Source: CAZBLK01 sp964492715 (GTDB taxonomy: Bacteria; Bacillota; Clostridia; Lachnospirales; WRBF01). From it: DNA of 64,000 nucleotides. The notes beneath the pieces were generated by a model that was given only the letters and a program-made list of their open reading frames with translations, did no database searches and had not been told where the DNA came from. Shown one piece after another: positions 36,201 to 44,593 of the stretch. A program made the translations under genes and the position numbers. The DNA lies in NCBI GenBank assembly GCA_964492715.1, contig CAZBLK010000012.1, positions 21,619-85,618 of the forward strand, written 5' to 3'. How positions within the stretch are numbered: position 1 is the stretch's first letter; every line of letters starts with the position of its first letter.

Positions 36201-36498
36201 GTTTCTTATTTCGCTAAAGGCTGGCGGAACAGGCTTAAACCTTACAGGTGCTGACGTTGTAATTCACTACGACCCGTGGTGGAACCCAGCCGTTATGGAC
36301 CAAGCGTCCGACAGGGCGCACCGCTTTGGACAGCAGAAAGCTGTACAAGTAATAAACCTTGTTACAAGAAACAGCATTGAGGAAAAAATTATTACTTTGC
36401 AAAAGAAGAAAAAAGATTTGGTGGATTCCGTTATAACAGAGGGCGGCGGAATTATTTCAAAGATGAGTATTGATGAGGTTAGAGAGTTGTTTATGTAG
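33253..36498 (+). CDS. SNF2-family helicase with N-terminal SWIM zinc finger
   Basis: 1081 residues. A SWIM zinc finger (CDC...GACVHV, CxC-x(n)-CxH) lies at about residues 75-95. The C-terminal 470 residues are a Swi2/Snf2 ATPase: ILADDMGLGKT (I), APTSLIYNW (Ia), IADEAQFIKN (II), ITGTPIENS (III), LFSQFTSML (IV), SLKAGGTGLNLTGAD (V) and QASDRAHRFGQ (VI). Such proteins translocate on double-stranded DNA and remodel bound proteins, including RNA polymerase. ATG 33253 has AGGGAG upstream; a longer TTG frame from 33232 has no site. Confidence 0.93.
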   Translation: MLLNISKGEILSVATDADIFLKAEKYYREGKVIKTEYFYDVEKELQIVVANVAENYSTKYVRVAFSQDGDIAGYYCDCSANTIWRGACVHVTATLLEVFYENSNNVRKTAKSNLSSLFLKAFEKNVFEQLDTELNFNKSFDFAVKVVPSIMVLNSSEVHVSVTVGESRQYVIRNISSFLDSIKSGQTVAYGKDLSFKHSLETFDQRSKKLVEIMQKEKSIHDTITKSISNYGYYSRYASKTNERYLKLTSTFYDLFKLYLGDDIKLSVENEVVGNVCFVDKNPKITFDITQENKTITVSASIIEYEEFHLQGNTYVRIGDQLHRVSRDFAKSVLFLLDSLKRVRFEPIVFEKADIAKFMSVVLPTLRRFDAVSEQSTFDVDFSEIMPKKQLYFDVDSKQVYCLVKFLYGETEINPLLNASEDILRNSIDEYKVMGLLRAYGFKQDKDKLTLKGDDSIYELYTTGLSALKNEAEVFATDEFNKRSVTRMVNKSAGIRISGNLLKLNIDTSGYSTSELLDALASYSQKKKYHKLRDGSFINLEDDNVKEMADFLNSLDVTKKDIKNGTINLEKYRAIYLNSLVEKHEKLDVEKDEQFEKINSDFENYSNMDFVVPESLDETLRDYQKVGFKWLKVLAFYGFGGILADDMGLGKTLQVITLILSDMEKTEKPSIVVAPTSLIYNWENEIKRFAPNIKTVVVAGTPQVRKEIISSSGDANVLITTYDMLKRDLESYEKMKFKYVIADEAQFIKNAATQNAVGVKSLNGEARFAITGTPIENSLSELWSLFDFVMPGYLHSQTKFTKLYESPIVKQDDAERKDALKHQITPFILRRIKSKVLNELPEKIEMNMYADMSDEQKKVYVAALLEARGELSDTLANDEAFAKSRIKILAQLTRLRQLCCHPLLCFEGFSGESGKLELAMQTIFSAIESGHRVLLFSQFTSMLDIIKKRLDKENVSYFYLDGATKSKDRMDMSQAFNGGERELFLISLKAGGTGLNLTGADVVIHYDPWWNPAVMDQASDRAHRFGQQKAVQVINLVTRNSIEEKIITLQKKKKDLVDSVITEGGGIISKMSIDEVRELFM

Positions 36499-36520
36499 GT
36501 CAAGGCTGTAGGGCATTAAG

Positions 36521-36568
36521 ACCTTGGGGAGAGAAAACTTTTCCGAGAAAAAGTTTTCTCTCCCCAAA
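36521..36568. repeat. Family C hairpin
   Basis: TTGGGGAGAGAAAACTTTT (36524-36542) pairs perfectly over 19 bp with 36549-36567, loop of 6. Sits 25 bp after the SNF2 stop and could act as its terminator although no T run follows directly. Confidence 0.85.
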
Positions 36569-36640
36569 ACCCTCTTTTTTAAAAAGCTTTGTTTTTTTGT
36601 TGCTTGAGTGATGGGCTTGTGCTAAAGTTTTTGAAAAAGG

Positions 36641-36689
36641 GGAGTTTTAGAGGGGAAAAACTTTTTTCAAAAAGTTTTTCCCCTCTAAT
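36641..36689. repeat. Second family C hairpin
   Basis: TTAGAGGGGAAAAACTTTTT (36647-36666) pairs perfectly over 20 bp with 36669-36688 with a 2-nt gap (tip pairs will open). Between the SNF2 gene and the malQ promoter. Confidence 0.85.
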
Positions 36690-36710
36690 GTCTTGCATTA
36701 AAAATTTATG

Positions 36711-36739
36711 TTTAACTTAACCAAAATTTGTGATAAAAT
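36711..36739 (+). promoter_or_regulatory. Candidate malQ promoter
   Basis: TTTAAC, 17-bp spacer, TAAAAT; about 90 bp before malQ. Confidence 0.45.
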
Positions 36740-36829
36740 TATGTATGATATTTTAGTGAAAATTGAACAATAAAGTTATTCAGCTTTTAAAAGTTTAAAG
36801 GACAATAACTTAACCCAAGGAGGATTAAC

Positions 36830-38464
36830 ATGCCAAAACAATCAAAAAGATTAAGCGGCATACTTGTACACCCAACAAGCTTTCCAAGCCCTTACGGCAT
36901 TGGCGATTTGGGTGAGGCGGCATATAAGTTTGTAGACTTTTTACATAAGTCTAAGCAAACACTTTGGCAAGTTTTGCCACTAGGCCCAACAAGCTTTGGC
37001 GACTCGCCGTATCAAAGCTTTTCAACTTTTGCAGGAAACCCGCTTTTAATTAGCCCCGACCTTCTTTTGCAAGAAGGATATTTAACAGAGGGCGACTTAA
37101 CGAGCGTTCCAAACTTTGATGCAACTTCTGTTGACTACGGCACTGTTATTGAATACAAAGAAACTCTTTTTAAAAAGGCGTTTGCAGGCTTTAAGAAGAA
37201 CGCAGATGAAATTCAAAAGGCAAGCTACGAAGCCTTTTGCAAAAAAAATGAAGCTTGGCTTGCTGACTTTACGCTTTTTATAGCTTTGAAAAACCATTAT
37301 ATAAGCGAGCGCAGAGGCACGTTTGAAACGCCAGAATACAAGGCATACAAGGCGGCAAACGAAGCAAAGCTTTCCATTGATTCAATTAACGACAATTTTT
37401 ACGGCGGCTCATGGGCAAGCTTTGAAGAAGGCGTAAAAAAGCGTGATAAAAAGGCAATGAAAGATTGGACAAAAAAGCTTGCTGATGAAATTGAATATTA
37501 CAGTTTCCTTCAATATGAATTTTTCAGGCAATGGGTTGTTTTAAAAGACTATGCAAATTCGCTTGGCATACACGTAGTTGGTGACATTCCAATTTTCGTT
37601 GCAATGGACAGTGCAGACGTTTGGGCAAACACCGAGCTTTTCTGCTTTGACTCCGACGGCTACCCGACTGTTGTTGCCGGTGTTCCGCCAGATTATTTCA
37701 GTGTAACAGGTCAGCTTTGGGGCAACCCACTTTACAACTGGTCTGCACACAAAAAAAGCGGTTACAAATGGTGGATAAACCGCATTAGCGCAACACTTTC
37801 GGCATACGACATTTTGCGTATCGACCATTTCAGAGGGTTTGACGAATATTGGGCTGTGCCTTACGGAAACCCAACTGCTGAACTTGGCGAATGGCTAAAA
37901 GGCCCACGCCACGACTTGTTTAAGGCAATTAAAGACGCTTTGGGCGAACTGCCAATTATTGCAGAGGACTTGGGCTTGATGACTGACACAGTTATTGAAC
38001 TTCGTGACACATTGGGCTTCCCTGGAATGAAAATTTTGCAGTTTGCGTGGAGTGATGATAAATTAAATGATTATCTTCCACACAACTACGACACAAACAA
38101 CTTTGTCGTTTACACAGGAACGCACGACAACGACACCACTGTTTCGTGGTACGAAAAGGCAACTGACTATGAGCGTGACCATTTAAGAAGGTATTTAAAC
38201 GTAAGTGGCGAAAACGTCGCTTGGGATTTAATTCGCCTTGCAATGGCTTGTGCCGCCGACTATGCTGTTATTCCTATACAAGACATAATGTCACTTGGCG
38301 GCGACGCAAGAATGAATACGCCTGGTGTTGCCTCGGGCAACTGGCGGTTTAGGTATACGGAAGATATGCTTAAAGAAGGCCATGCTGAAGGGCTTGCTTA
38401 TTTTTCAGAGTTGTTTGACAGAAATGGGTCTTACTTTGAAGATGATGAAGAAGTAAATGAATAG
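36830..38464 (+). CDS. malQ: 4-alpha-glucanotransferase (amylomaltase)
   Basis: 544 residues, GH77. It moves alpha-1,4-glucan segments between malto-oligosaccharides in the cytoplasm. Conserved blocks: GILVHPTSFPSPYGIGDLG at the start, WQVLPLGPTSFGDSPYQSFS, GDIPIFVAMDSADVW, GVPPDYFSVTGQLWGNPLY, LRIDHFRGF with the nucleophile Asp, AEDLG with the acid/base Glu and GTHDNDTT with the third acid. AAGGAGG precedes the ATG. Works with the GH13 enzyme encoded at 18.4 kb. Confidence 0.97.
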   Translation: MPKQSKRLSGILVHPTSFPSPYGIGDLGEAAYKFVDFLHKSKQTLWQVLPLGPTSFGDSPYQSFSTFAGNPLLISPDLLLQEGYLTEGDLTSVPNFDATSVDYGTVIEYKETLFKKAFAGFKKNADEIQKASYEAFCKKNEAWLADFTLFIALKNHYISERRGTFETPEYKAYKAANEAKLSIDSINDNFYGGSWASFEEGVKKRDKKAMKDWTKKLADEIEYYSFLQYEFFRQWVVLKDYANSLGIHVVGDIPIFVAMDSADVWANTELFCFDSDGYPTVVAGVPPDYFSVTGQLWGNPLYNWSAHKKSGYKWWINRISATLSAYDILRIDHFRGFDEYWAVPYGNPTAELGEWLKGPRHDLFKAIKDALGELPIIAEDLGLMTDTVIELRDTLGFPGMKILQFAWSDDKLNDYLPHNYDTNNFVVYTGTHDNDTTVSWYEKATDYERDHLRRYLNVSGENVAWDLIRLAMACAADYAVIPIQDIMSLGGDARMNTPGVASGNWRFRYTEDMLKEGHAEGLAYFSELFDRNGSYFEDDEEVNE

Positions 38465-38487
38465 TTTGTAGTAAGTGTATTTTTTTA

Positions 38488-38512
38488 GAAGCCGCCTTTT
38501 GGCGGCTTCTAA
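38488..38512. terminator. Hairpin between convergent malQ and gpx
   Basis: AGAAGCCGCC-TTTT-GGCGGCTTCT, a 10-bp perfect stem. There is no clear T run on either side, so termination strength is uncertain. Confidence 0.55.
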
Positions 38513-38602
38513 TTATTCTCGATAACATTACTTTTTTAGTTTAAAACTGTTGGCTGTGAGCCACCAAAAAATACGTCATTGAACACTTAATTGAACACTT
38601 AT

Positions 38603-39136
38603 TCAAAGCAACTCCAAAATCTTTTCTTCCATCTTGTCAGGCGTTAATGCTGGTGAAAACCTTGCCTTTACATTTCCTTCTTTATCAATTAGAAACTTAC
38701 CAAAATTCCACTTAATGTCCTCTTTTGTATTGCCTAGTGTAAACATTTTTACCCCAAGCTCAAACGCTTTTGTTCCAGCATCACCAATGTCGCTGGGTGC
38801 TTGCTCTTTAAGCCAAACAAACAAAGGCTCGGCGTTTTTGCCGTTTACATCAACCTTTGCAAAACGTGGAAACTTTGTGCCGTAATTAAGTGTGCAAAAC
38901 TCACTAATTTCTTCATTGGAGCCAGGTGCTTGATTCATAAATTGGTTGCAGGGGAAGTCAAGGACAACCAATCCCTTGTCAGCATATTTTTCGTACAATT
39001 GTTGCAAAGCTGTGTACTGTGGCGTAAGCCCACATTTTGTAGCGGTGTTTACGACAATTACCACTTTGCCCTTGAATTGGTCAAGCGATACCTCTTTGCC
39101 GCTTGCGTCTTTCACCTTAAAATCGTAAAAATTCAT
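38603..39136 (-). CDS. Glutathione peroxidase family (thiol peroxidase, Cys type)
   Basis: 177 residues. NTATKCGLTPQY carries the peroxidatic Cys35 (cysteine, not selenocysteine), FPCNQF the conserved Gln, and KWNFGKF the Trp/Asn of the catalytic tetrad. In bacteria without glutathione these enzymes usually reduce peroxides using thioredoxin, with Cys63 a possible resolving residue (inference). AAGGAGA precedes the ATG. It stands alone, so it is probably an oxidative-stress defence gene of an anaerobe. Confidence 0.93.
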   Translation of the reverse strand: MNFYDFKVKDASGKEVSLDQFKGKVVIVVNTATKCGLTPQYTALQQLYEKYADKGLVVLDFPCNQFMNQAPGSNEEISEFCTLNYGTKFPRFAKVDVNGKNAEPLFVWLKEQAPSDIGDAGTKAFELGVKMFTLGNTKEDIKWNFGKFLIDKEGNVKARFSPALTPDKMEEKILELL

Positions 39137-39302
39137 TTCGTTTCTCCTTATTTTATAATAGTTATTATATAATCTTCAAGCCCTTAGCACCCTACTCATT
39201 CTAAAACATCAGAAGCACCACTTTGTAACAGAGAGCCAATAGCAACAACAAACTTACTGTTTGTCACATCTTTTCGTGCTTTAATTGTTAATCTAATTTA
39301 CT

Positions 39303-40160
39303 TTAACCAATATCAGTCTTCCCAAACTTTCTAACTGCAAGCAAAACAAAAACAAAACTATATATCCCAATATACACAAACATAGCCCAGCTTGCTGCCT
39401 TGCCGCCACCCGACAAACCGCCCATGCCCCTCATCAAGTCCCCTGCAACACCTGTGGCAGGAAGAAGTATCCTTTGGGCTTCGTTGTAGAGAGTATGAAA
39501 AGGTGAAACAAGGCTAATAAATATACCAGAGCTTATTACGGCGGTGTTGTTTATATAATTACCAATCATTTCAACCATACCGCCAATGTTACCTAAAATA
39601 TATACAAAAATCATTAAAAGTCCGCATGGTATAGTTTTTATTAAAGTTGAACCGTAAAGAGTTACGCACAATAAACATAGCGGAACAAGCAGATAAAAAA
39701 ACCATGCACCAACCACCTGCGTAAATGACAGTGCTAAAACCGTTTCAAGAGAAAACACCACACCAATTAGCAGAATTGCGGAAAACAACACGGTTGCATA
39801 AACACTGACAAGGCAAAACAACCCGAGAAACTTTCCAATTACATAGTCGCTTCTTTTAATTGGTCGTGAGAGTACAGCGTGTACCATGCCGTTTTCAAGC
39901 TCGCTTGCTATACTACCCGACGACAGCATAATGGTCAAAAGGCTAAGTAACATTGATGAAAACTGCAAACCCATTTGTGTAAACATCACTGAGGCAAGTG
40001 GTTTAAACTGCGCCCCCATACCATGTGTAACAGTGCTTGTATTAAAGTAATAAAGTAAAACTGTCCAAAGAATTAAATACAAACCTACAAGAACAGTCAT
40101 TACTGTAAAAGTCTTTTTACGCATTGCTTCTTTGAGGGTGGCTTTCATAATTGCTTTCAC
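39303..40160 (-). CDS. ABC-2 type transporter permease
   Basis: 285 residues with about six hydrophobic helices. After a short amphipathic start (KATLKEAMRKKTFTVMTVLVGLYLILW) the pattern fits the NosY/ABC-2 permease family that partners with a single ATPase. Start overlaps the upstream ATPase gene (ATGA-type). Substrate unknown; the neighbouring secreted protein and two-component system suggest an envelope-stress or antimicrobial-peptide role (inference). Last gene of a seven-gene minus-strand cluster. Confidence 0.85.
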   Translation of the reverse strand: MKAIMKATLKEAMRKKTFTVMTVLVGLYLILWTVLLYYFNTSTVTHGMGAQFKPLASVMFTQMGLQFSSMLLSLLTIMLSSGSIASELENGMVHAVLSRPIKRSDYVIGKFLGLFCLVSVYATVLFSAILLIGVVFSLETVLALSFTQVVGAWFFYLLVPLCLLCVTLYGSTLIKTIPCGLLMIFVYILGNIGGMVEMIGNYINNTAVISSGIFISLVSPFHTLYNEAQRILLPATGVAGDLMRGMGGLSGGGKAASWAMFVYIGIYSFVFVLLAVRKFGKTDIG

Positions 40161-41062
40161 ACGCTTTCCTCCTCTCCGACAGCTTTTAAGAACACACTTT
40201 CCAACGTTTCAGTTTGAGCCTTAATTTCAAAAAGCTTTGCACCGCCATTCACAAGCATTGAGCTTAATTTTGGAAGCTCTGCACGGTCATTAATTGTCAA
40301 ACTAAAGCCGTTTTGAAGAAGCGTAATTTCTGCACTAAATTCATTTTGCATTTTTAAAAACAACTCGTCAGATATGTTTTCTGCCGTAACAAAAACTTCT
40401 GTTTTGCTCCTTAGCAGTTCAGAGATAGCGCCAGATTTTACGACTGTACCTTTGCGAACAATTGTTATACTGTCACTTACCGTTTCAACCTCACTCAAAA
40501 GATGGCTGTTAAGAAAAACTGTTCTACCCTCAGCTTTAAGTGACAAAATAATATCACGCACTTCTTTACGCCCAATAGGGTCAAGTGCTGAGGTTGGCTC
40601 GTCTAAAAAAAGCAACGTAGGGTCGGGCAAAAGTGAAGCTGCAAGCCCAATTCTCTGCTGCATACCCTTTGAGTATGTGCCAACCTTATATTTTTCCTGC
40701 CCTGAAAGCCCAACACGTGAAAGAACACGGCGGTTTCGCTCTTTATCTTTTTTTAACCCGTAAAGCTCGGTATGAAAGTCCAGCAAATCTGAACCACTCA
40801 TCCATTCTTGATAGCGAAAAAGCTCTGGCAAATACCCCATTCGTTTTCTTGCCTTTACATCACCAAGGGGCAAGCCTAAGACTTGCCCCTCACCCGATGT
40901 TTTGAAAACAAGACCTGTAAGCATTTTTATCAGCGTGCTTTTGCCTGCACCATTAGGGCCAAGAAGCCCAAATATTTCGCCCTCTTTAACCGAAATTGAC
41001 ATGTCAAGCACAGCCGTCTTTTCGCCATATTTTTTGCACAGGCTTTGCGTTTCAATTAGCAT
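40157..41062 (-). CDS. ABC transporter ATP-binding protein
   Basis: 301 residues. Walker A GPNGAGKST, signature YSKGMQQRIGLA, Walker B LLFLDEPTSALD and H-loop LNSHLL are all intact, with an extra C-terminal domain of about 80 residues as in CcmA/NatA-like exporters. Start shares a base with the stop of the secreted-protein gene and the end overlaps the permease, so the three are translationally coupled. Confidence 0.93.
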   Translation of the reverse strand: MLIETQSLCKKYGEKTAVLDMSISVKEGEIFGLLGPNGAGKSTLIKMLTGLVFKTSGEGQVLGLPLGDVKARKRMGYLPELFRYQEWMSGSDLLDFHTELYGLKKDKERNRRVLSRVGLSGQEKYKVGTYSKGMQQRIGLAASLLPDPTLLFLDEPTSALDPIGRKEVRDIILSLKAEGRTVFLNSHLLSEVETVSDSITIVRKGTVVKSGAISELLRSKTEVFVTAENISDELFLKMQNEFSAEITLLQNGFSLTINDRAELPKLSSMLVNGGAKLFEIKAQTETLESVFLKAVGEEESV

Positions 41063-41964
41063 CAGCGAACACTCCTTGCAATTGCTACAAGCTCACTGTC
41101 GGATAAATCGCCAACAAGTGCATAAAGCACGCCATTCTTTGTCCAGACAATAGCGTTTGCGTTTTTGTGCTCAGTTGGAACTGGGTGCATGTTTTCAGAA
41201 GCCGCTTCGCTAATTTTGCTTTCCATTTCTGCCATTAAATCTGCTGGCAGCGTTTCCATTATGCTTTGCATGTCTGATGTAGCATATAAATAGCCGGTTG
41301 TGCCGCCAAGGTTTGCTTCACGGCTTATACCTGCGATAACAGGAAGGTAAATGTCCTTTGTGTTAGGGTCAATTTCCTCGAGTTGTGTGCGGATATTTTC
41401 AGTCAGTATAGGAACAGACAGCACCTTTTCCCACATTTCAGCCTTTGCTTCACTGCTCATGCTGTCGTTTATGCCTTGTGTAGCAATAAAAGCCACATTT
41501 TCATATTTTGCTACAAGCGTTGGGGAAAGTGCTACTGAAATGCTTTCGCCGTTTTCCATAGGTATGCTCTGTTCAATTACATCAGTTGCAAAAAGCTCCA
41601 CTTCCTGATTTTTCAATTCCCTTGGAAGATTTACGTTAAACGCCGTAAACTCATCAACATCAGCAAGCGTTTTGTACTCGGGCTTTTCCATAGACAGCTT
41701 TTCGTACTCGCCTTCCATGTATTCCTCAAACTTTTCTTTGTTGGCTTCTGCGTATTCCTCAAACTTTTCTTTGTTAGCTTCTGCGTATTCCTTTGCTGTT
41801 TCAGCCATTTGGCTTATGTCATCAAGTGAAATGTTAATAGTTTTTGTGTCGCCTACTCTGAAAACAGAGAGAGCTGAAAAGGCAAATGCCTGTACACTAG
41901 GGACAGTTAATGTTAACAACAAAGCTGGAACAATTACTGCCGTCAAAATTGTTTTCTTTTTCAT
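41062..41964 (-). CDS. Secreted protein of unknown function with an 11-residue tandem repeat
   Basis: 300 residues. A signal peptide (about 1-26, ending SVQA) leads to an exported protein. Residues about 60-81 hold two exact copies of EYAEANKEKFE (33-bp direct repeat at 41720-41785). The middle has blocks such as FNVNLPRELKNQEVEL and the end NANAIVWTKNGVLYALVGDLSDSELVAIARS, which resembles the DUF4367-like outer domains seen beside anti-sigma and ABC genes. It may bind the transported ligand or sense it. Coupled to an ABC ATPase gene. I do not recognise a named family with certainty. Confidence 0.65.
   Translation of the reverse strand: MKKKTILTAVIVPALLLTLTVPSVQAFAFSALSVFRVGDTKTINISLDDISQMAETAKEYAEANKEKFEEYAEANKEKFEEYMEGEYEKLSMEKPEYKTLADVDEFTAFNVNLPRELKNQEVELFATDVIEQSIPMENGESISVALSPTLVAKYENVAFIATQGINDSMSSEAKAEMWEKVLSVPILTENIRTQLEEIDPNTKDIYLPVIAGISREANLGGTTGYLYATSDMQSIMETLPADLMAEMESKISEAASENMHPVPTEHKNANAIVWTKNGVLYALVGDLSDSELVAIARSVR
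41720..41785. repeat. 33-bp tandem duplication inside the secreted-protein gene
   Basis: Two adjacent 33-bp units differing at one base; each codes for 11 residues in frame. A slippage-prone repeat that could vary in copy number among strains. Confidence 0.9.
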
Positions 41965-41977
41965 AAAATTTCTCCTC

Positions 41978-42073
41978 CAATCTTAGAACCTATCTTAAAA
42001 TATAAACAATGCTTTGGGGGTTTTACTGATTTATGATTCTTCATCGACTTAATATTGAAGACAGGTTCTTAAT
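41978..42073. repeat. Inverted repeat between the kinase and secreted-protein genes
   Basis: TTAGAACCTATCTT and AAGACAGGTTCTTAA form an imperfect inverted repeat about 90 bp long. It could be a small MITE or an internal processing or terminator site in the seven-gene cluster. Confidence 0.5.
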
Positions 42074-42127
42074 GCAATTATCATACTAATACTTTTTGAC
42101 CCGAATGTGTCCTTTAACAATTTGTTT

Positions 42128-43174
42128 TCACTTCTTTATTATCACTTCAAAGGTTGTTCCTTTTTGTGAACTGCTTTCAAATGAAATTTCACCTCCCGAA
42201 ATATCTACAATTCTTTTAACAATGGAAAGCCCCAGTCCGTTTCCGCTTTGGCTGTGTGATTTATCACATTGAAAAAACTTTTCAAATATTCGCTGTTTAT
42301 TTTGCTCATCTATTATTTTACCCATATTATTAATACAGATAACAGCATTGTCGCCTAATTTTGCACAAGAAACTTTTATACTTCCACTTTTTTCCGAAAA
42401 TTTTATTGCATTATCAAGTAAGTTTAACCATACCTGATGTAAAAGCTCCTCGTCGCCATAAAAATTTATTTTTTCAAGGTTTGTGTCAATAGTTAAATTC
42501 TTTTCCTGCCACAAGTCGGCAAGCAGAACAATTACTTTCCGTATCTGCTCGTCAAGGGCAAAGTGTGTGGGCTTTAAAACTACTGTGCCGCTATCAAGCC
42601 CCGAAAGCCTTAGCATGTTGGAGCAAAGCTTTGATAGCCGTGCTGTTTCTTCTTTGAGAATACTGCTGTATTCAAGCCTCTCAGAAGCCGTAAGGCTGTC
42701 GTCGCATATAAGCTCTGCAAAACCTTGTATGGCGGCAATAGGCGTTTTAAATTCATGCGATACACTGCTCATAAAATCTTTGCGTAAATATTCCATCTTG
42801 GAAAGCCCATCTACCATACTGTTAAAATTATCTGCGAGAGTTCCTATCTCGTCTTTGCCGCTATGTTTAACTCTTACAGAAAAATCTCCGCTTGCTACTT
42901 TTTTGGCGCAATCGCTTATGTGGATAATAGGTTTGGCAATTTTGTTAAGTGCCAAAAAAAGCAACAGGCTGCCAATTACTGCACACAAAACGAGAGCAAT
43001 GAGAGAATAAATCCCCATTGATGCGTGGGTATATTTGGTTATAATACCAAGCCTAACAAAAATTCGGAAAACAAGCGTTGTTATAAGAAACGACATTATG
43101 CAAGCAACACACAAAATGATTATTGCAGAAATTATGCCTTTAGCTCTTATTGATTTCGCTATATAGTTTTTCAT
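42128..43174 (-). CDS. Sensor histidine kinase
   Basis: 348 residues: two membrane helices (about 13-38 and 48-70) with almost no loop between them, HAMP, HisKA with SSVSHEFKTPIAA, and HATPase (LLDNAIKFS, GNGLGLSIV). The tiny outer loop fits intramembrane-sensing kinases that pair with ABC transporters and detect antimicrobial peptides. ATGA overlap with the response regulator gene upstream. Confidence 0.9.
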   Translation of the reverse strand: MKNYIAKSIRAKGIISAIIILCVACIMSFLITTLVFRIFVRLGIITKYTHASMGIYSLIALVLCAVIGSLLLFLALNKIAKPIIHISDCAKKVASGDFSVRVKHSGKDEIGTLADNFNSMVDGLSKMEYLRKDFMSSVSHEFKTPIAAIQGFAELICDDSLTASERLEYSSILKEETARLSKLCSNMLRLSGLDSGTVVLKPTHFALDEQIRKVIVLLADLWQEKNLTIDTNLEKINFYGDEELLHQVWLNLLDNAIKFSEKSGSIKVSCAKLGDNAVICINNMGKIIDEQNKQRIFEKFFQCDKSHSQSGNGLGLSIVKRIVDISGGEISFESSSQKGTTFEVIIKK

Positions 43175-43845
43175 ATCAATTTTTCCGCCTTATACCCTAT
43201 TCCACGCAAGGTAACAAGTTTAAATTCTGGTCGGTCGTCGTATCTTTTTCGCAGTTTTTTTATGTGCCCGTCCACTGTTCGCTCGTCAACCTCGGTGTCC
43301 ATTCCCCATATTTCGTCCAGTAGTTCAAGCCTTGTAAATATCTTGTTAGGAAAACTAAGAAGCTTGAATAGCAACAGAAATTCTTTTTTTGGCAAAGTAG
43401 TTGCTGTGCCGTCAACTGTTACTGTAAATGAGTTGTAATCAAGCGTAACATTGCCGAGGACAATTTTTTTCTCACTTGCTATTTTCGCTCGCCGAAGCAG
43501 AGCAGAAACACGCAAAACAAGCTCGTTTAGGTCAACAGGTTTTACCATATAATCATCTGTGCCAAGACGGAAACCTTTTTCCTTATCCTCAAAGCCTTCT
43601 TTTGCCGACACAATTAGTATTGGCGTTTCAACACCTGCACTTCGCATGTTATCAATCAAAGTGTAACCGTCTATTTCTGGCATCATAATGTCGCAAATGT
43701 ATAGGTCTACGTGGTTTGTGTCGGAAACCTCAAAAGCCTGTTTTCCATTTTCGGCAGTCAAAACAGAATAGCCCGATGCTTTTAGCTTCGCTGAAATAAG
43801 CGTTCTTAGGTTTTTGTTGTCCTCTACAACTAAGATTTGAAACAT
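43171..43845 (-). CDS. OmpR-family response regulator
   Basis: 224 residues: receiver (phospho-acceptor Asp in YICDIMMPEIDG, switch Lys in MVKPVD) and winged-helix output domain (VDERTVDGHIKKLRKR). ATG 43845 has GGGAG upstream; the longer frame from 43905 runs back into the permease gene. Partner of the following kinase; likely activates one or both flanking ABC operons. Confidence 0.93.
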   Translation of the reverse strand: MFQILVVEDNKNLRTLISAKLKASGYSVLTAENGKQAFEVSDTNHVDLYICDIMMPEIDGYTLIDNMRSAGVETPILIVSAKEGFEDKEKGFRLGTDDYMVKPVDLNELVLRVSALLRRAKIASEKKIVLGNVTLDYNSFTVTVDGTATTLPKKEFLLLFKLLSFPNKIFTRLELLDEIWGMDTEVDERTVDGHIKKLRKRYDDRPEFKLVTLRGIGYKAEKLI

Positions 43846-43849
43846 GGCA

Positions 43850-44593
43850 TCACTCCCATTTGAACAACTTGAATGATAAAAATGTGCAAACAACTGTAAT
43901 TCCACATAATACGATAATACTAGTTACATTGTCTGAAATAGGCTTTCCTAAAAACATATTTTGCATAAATTCTACGCAATAAGTAAGCGGAACAAATTTT
44001 GAAATGTTTTGCATTACATCGGGGAATGCTCCCATAGGCATTGTTGCACCCGACAAAAAAATCATCGGTACTAAAATTGCAAACCCAATTCCTGTAATTT
44101 GCTTTACTCCGCTGCAAAGGCAAGACAGCAAAAAACCAAGCGAGAACATTGCAAGTATAGAAAGTATTAACGAAAAACCAAAAGCAAATATGTTTCCTGT
44201 AAGAGTTACATCATACAATACGCTTCCAGCAATAAACAAAATAGCTGTGCCGACAAAGAACAAAATTAAATAGTTTGCAAAAATTGGCAACAGTATTTGT
44301 GTTTTCTTAATTGGTGTAGCCTTTAACCGCTTTAGCACTTTGTTTTCCTTATAACTTACAAGCTGAAGCGTCATGCCTGTCAGTGCTATAATAGCGAGTG
44401 ACAAAGCTATGTATGCAGGGATAGAAGCACTTACTGCACCGTAACCACCAAAAATTGGGGAAGGGTCGTTGCCGTATATTCCACCAAACAGAAGAACAAG
44501 AAGCAGTGGAAGTATTATGGTTGATATTACAAAAATAATATTTCTAAAGCTGATTTTAAGCTCAAGCATGAGCATTTTAACAAAGGTTTTCAT
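43850..44593 (-). CDS. ABC-2 type transporter permease (YadH/drug-export type)
   Basis: 247 residues, about six helices, with the ABC-2 pattern: a cytoplasmic N-terminus (MLMLELKISFRN), LVSYKENKVLKRLKATP after helix 2, and FLSGATMPMGAFPDVMQNISKFVPLTY before the last helix, as in drug and lipid exporters. It overlaps the ATPase gene by 4 bp. Together they form a minimal drug or peptide exporter next to a two-component system. Confidence 0.9.
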   Translation of the reverse strand: MKTFVKMLMLELKISFRNIIFVISTIILPLLLVLLFGGIYGNDPSPIFGGYGAVSASIPAYIALSLAIIALTGMTLQLVSYKENKVLKRLKATPIKKTQILLPIFANYLILFFVGTAILFIAGSVLYDVTLTGNIFAFGFSLILSILAMFSLGFLLSCLCSGVKQITGIGFAILVPMIFLSGATMPMGAFPDVMQNISKFVPLTYCVEFMQNMFLGKPISDNVTSIIVLCGITVVCTFLSFKLFKWE

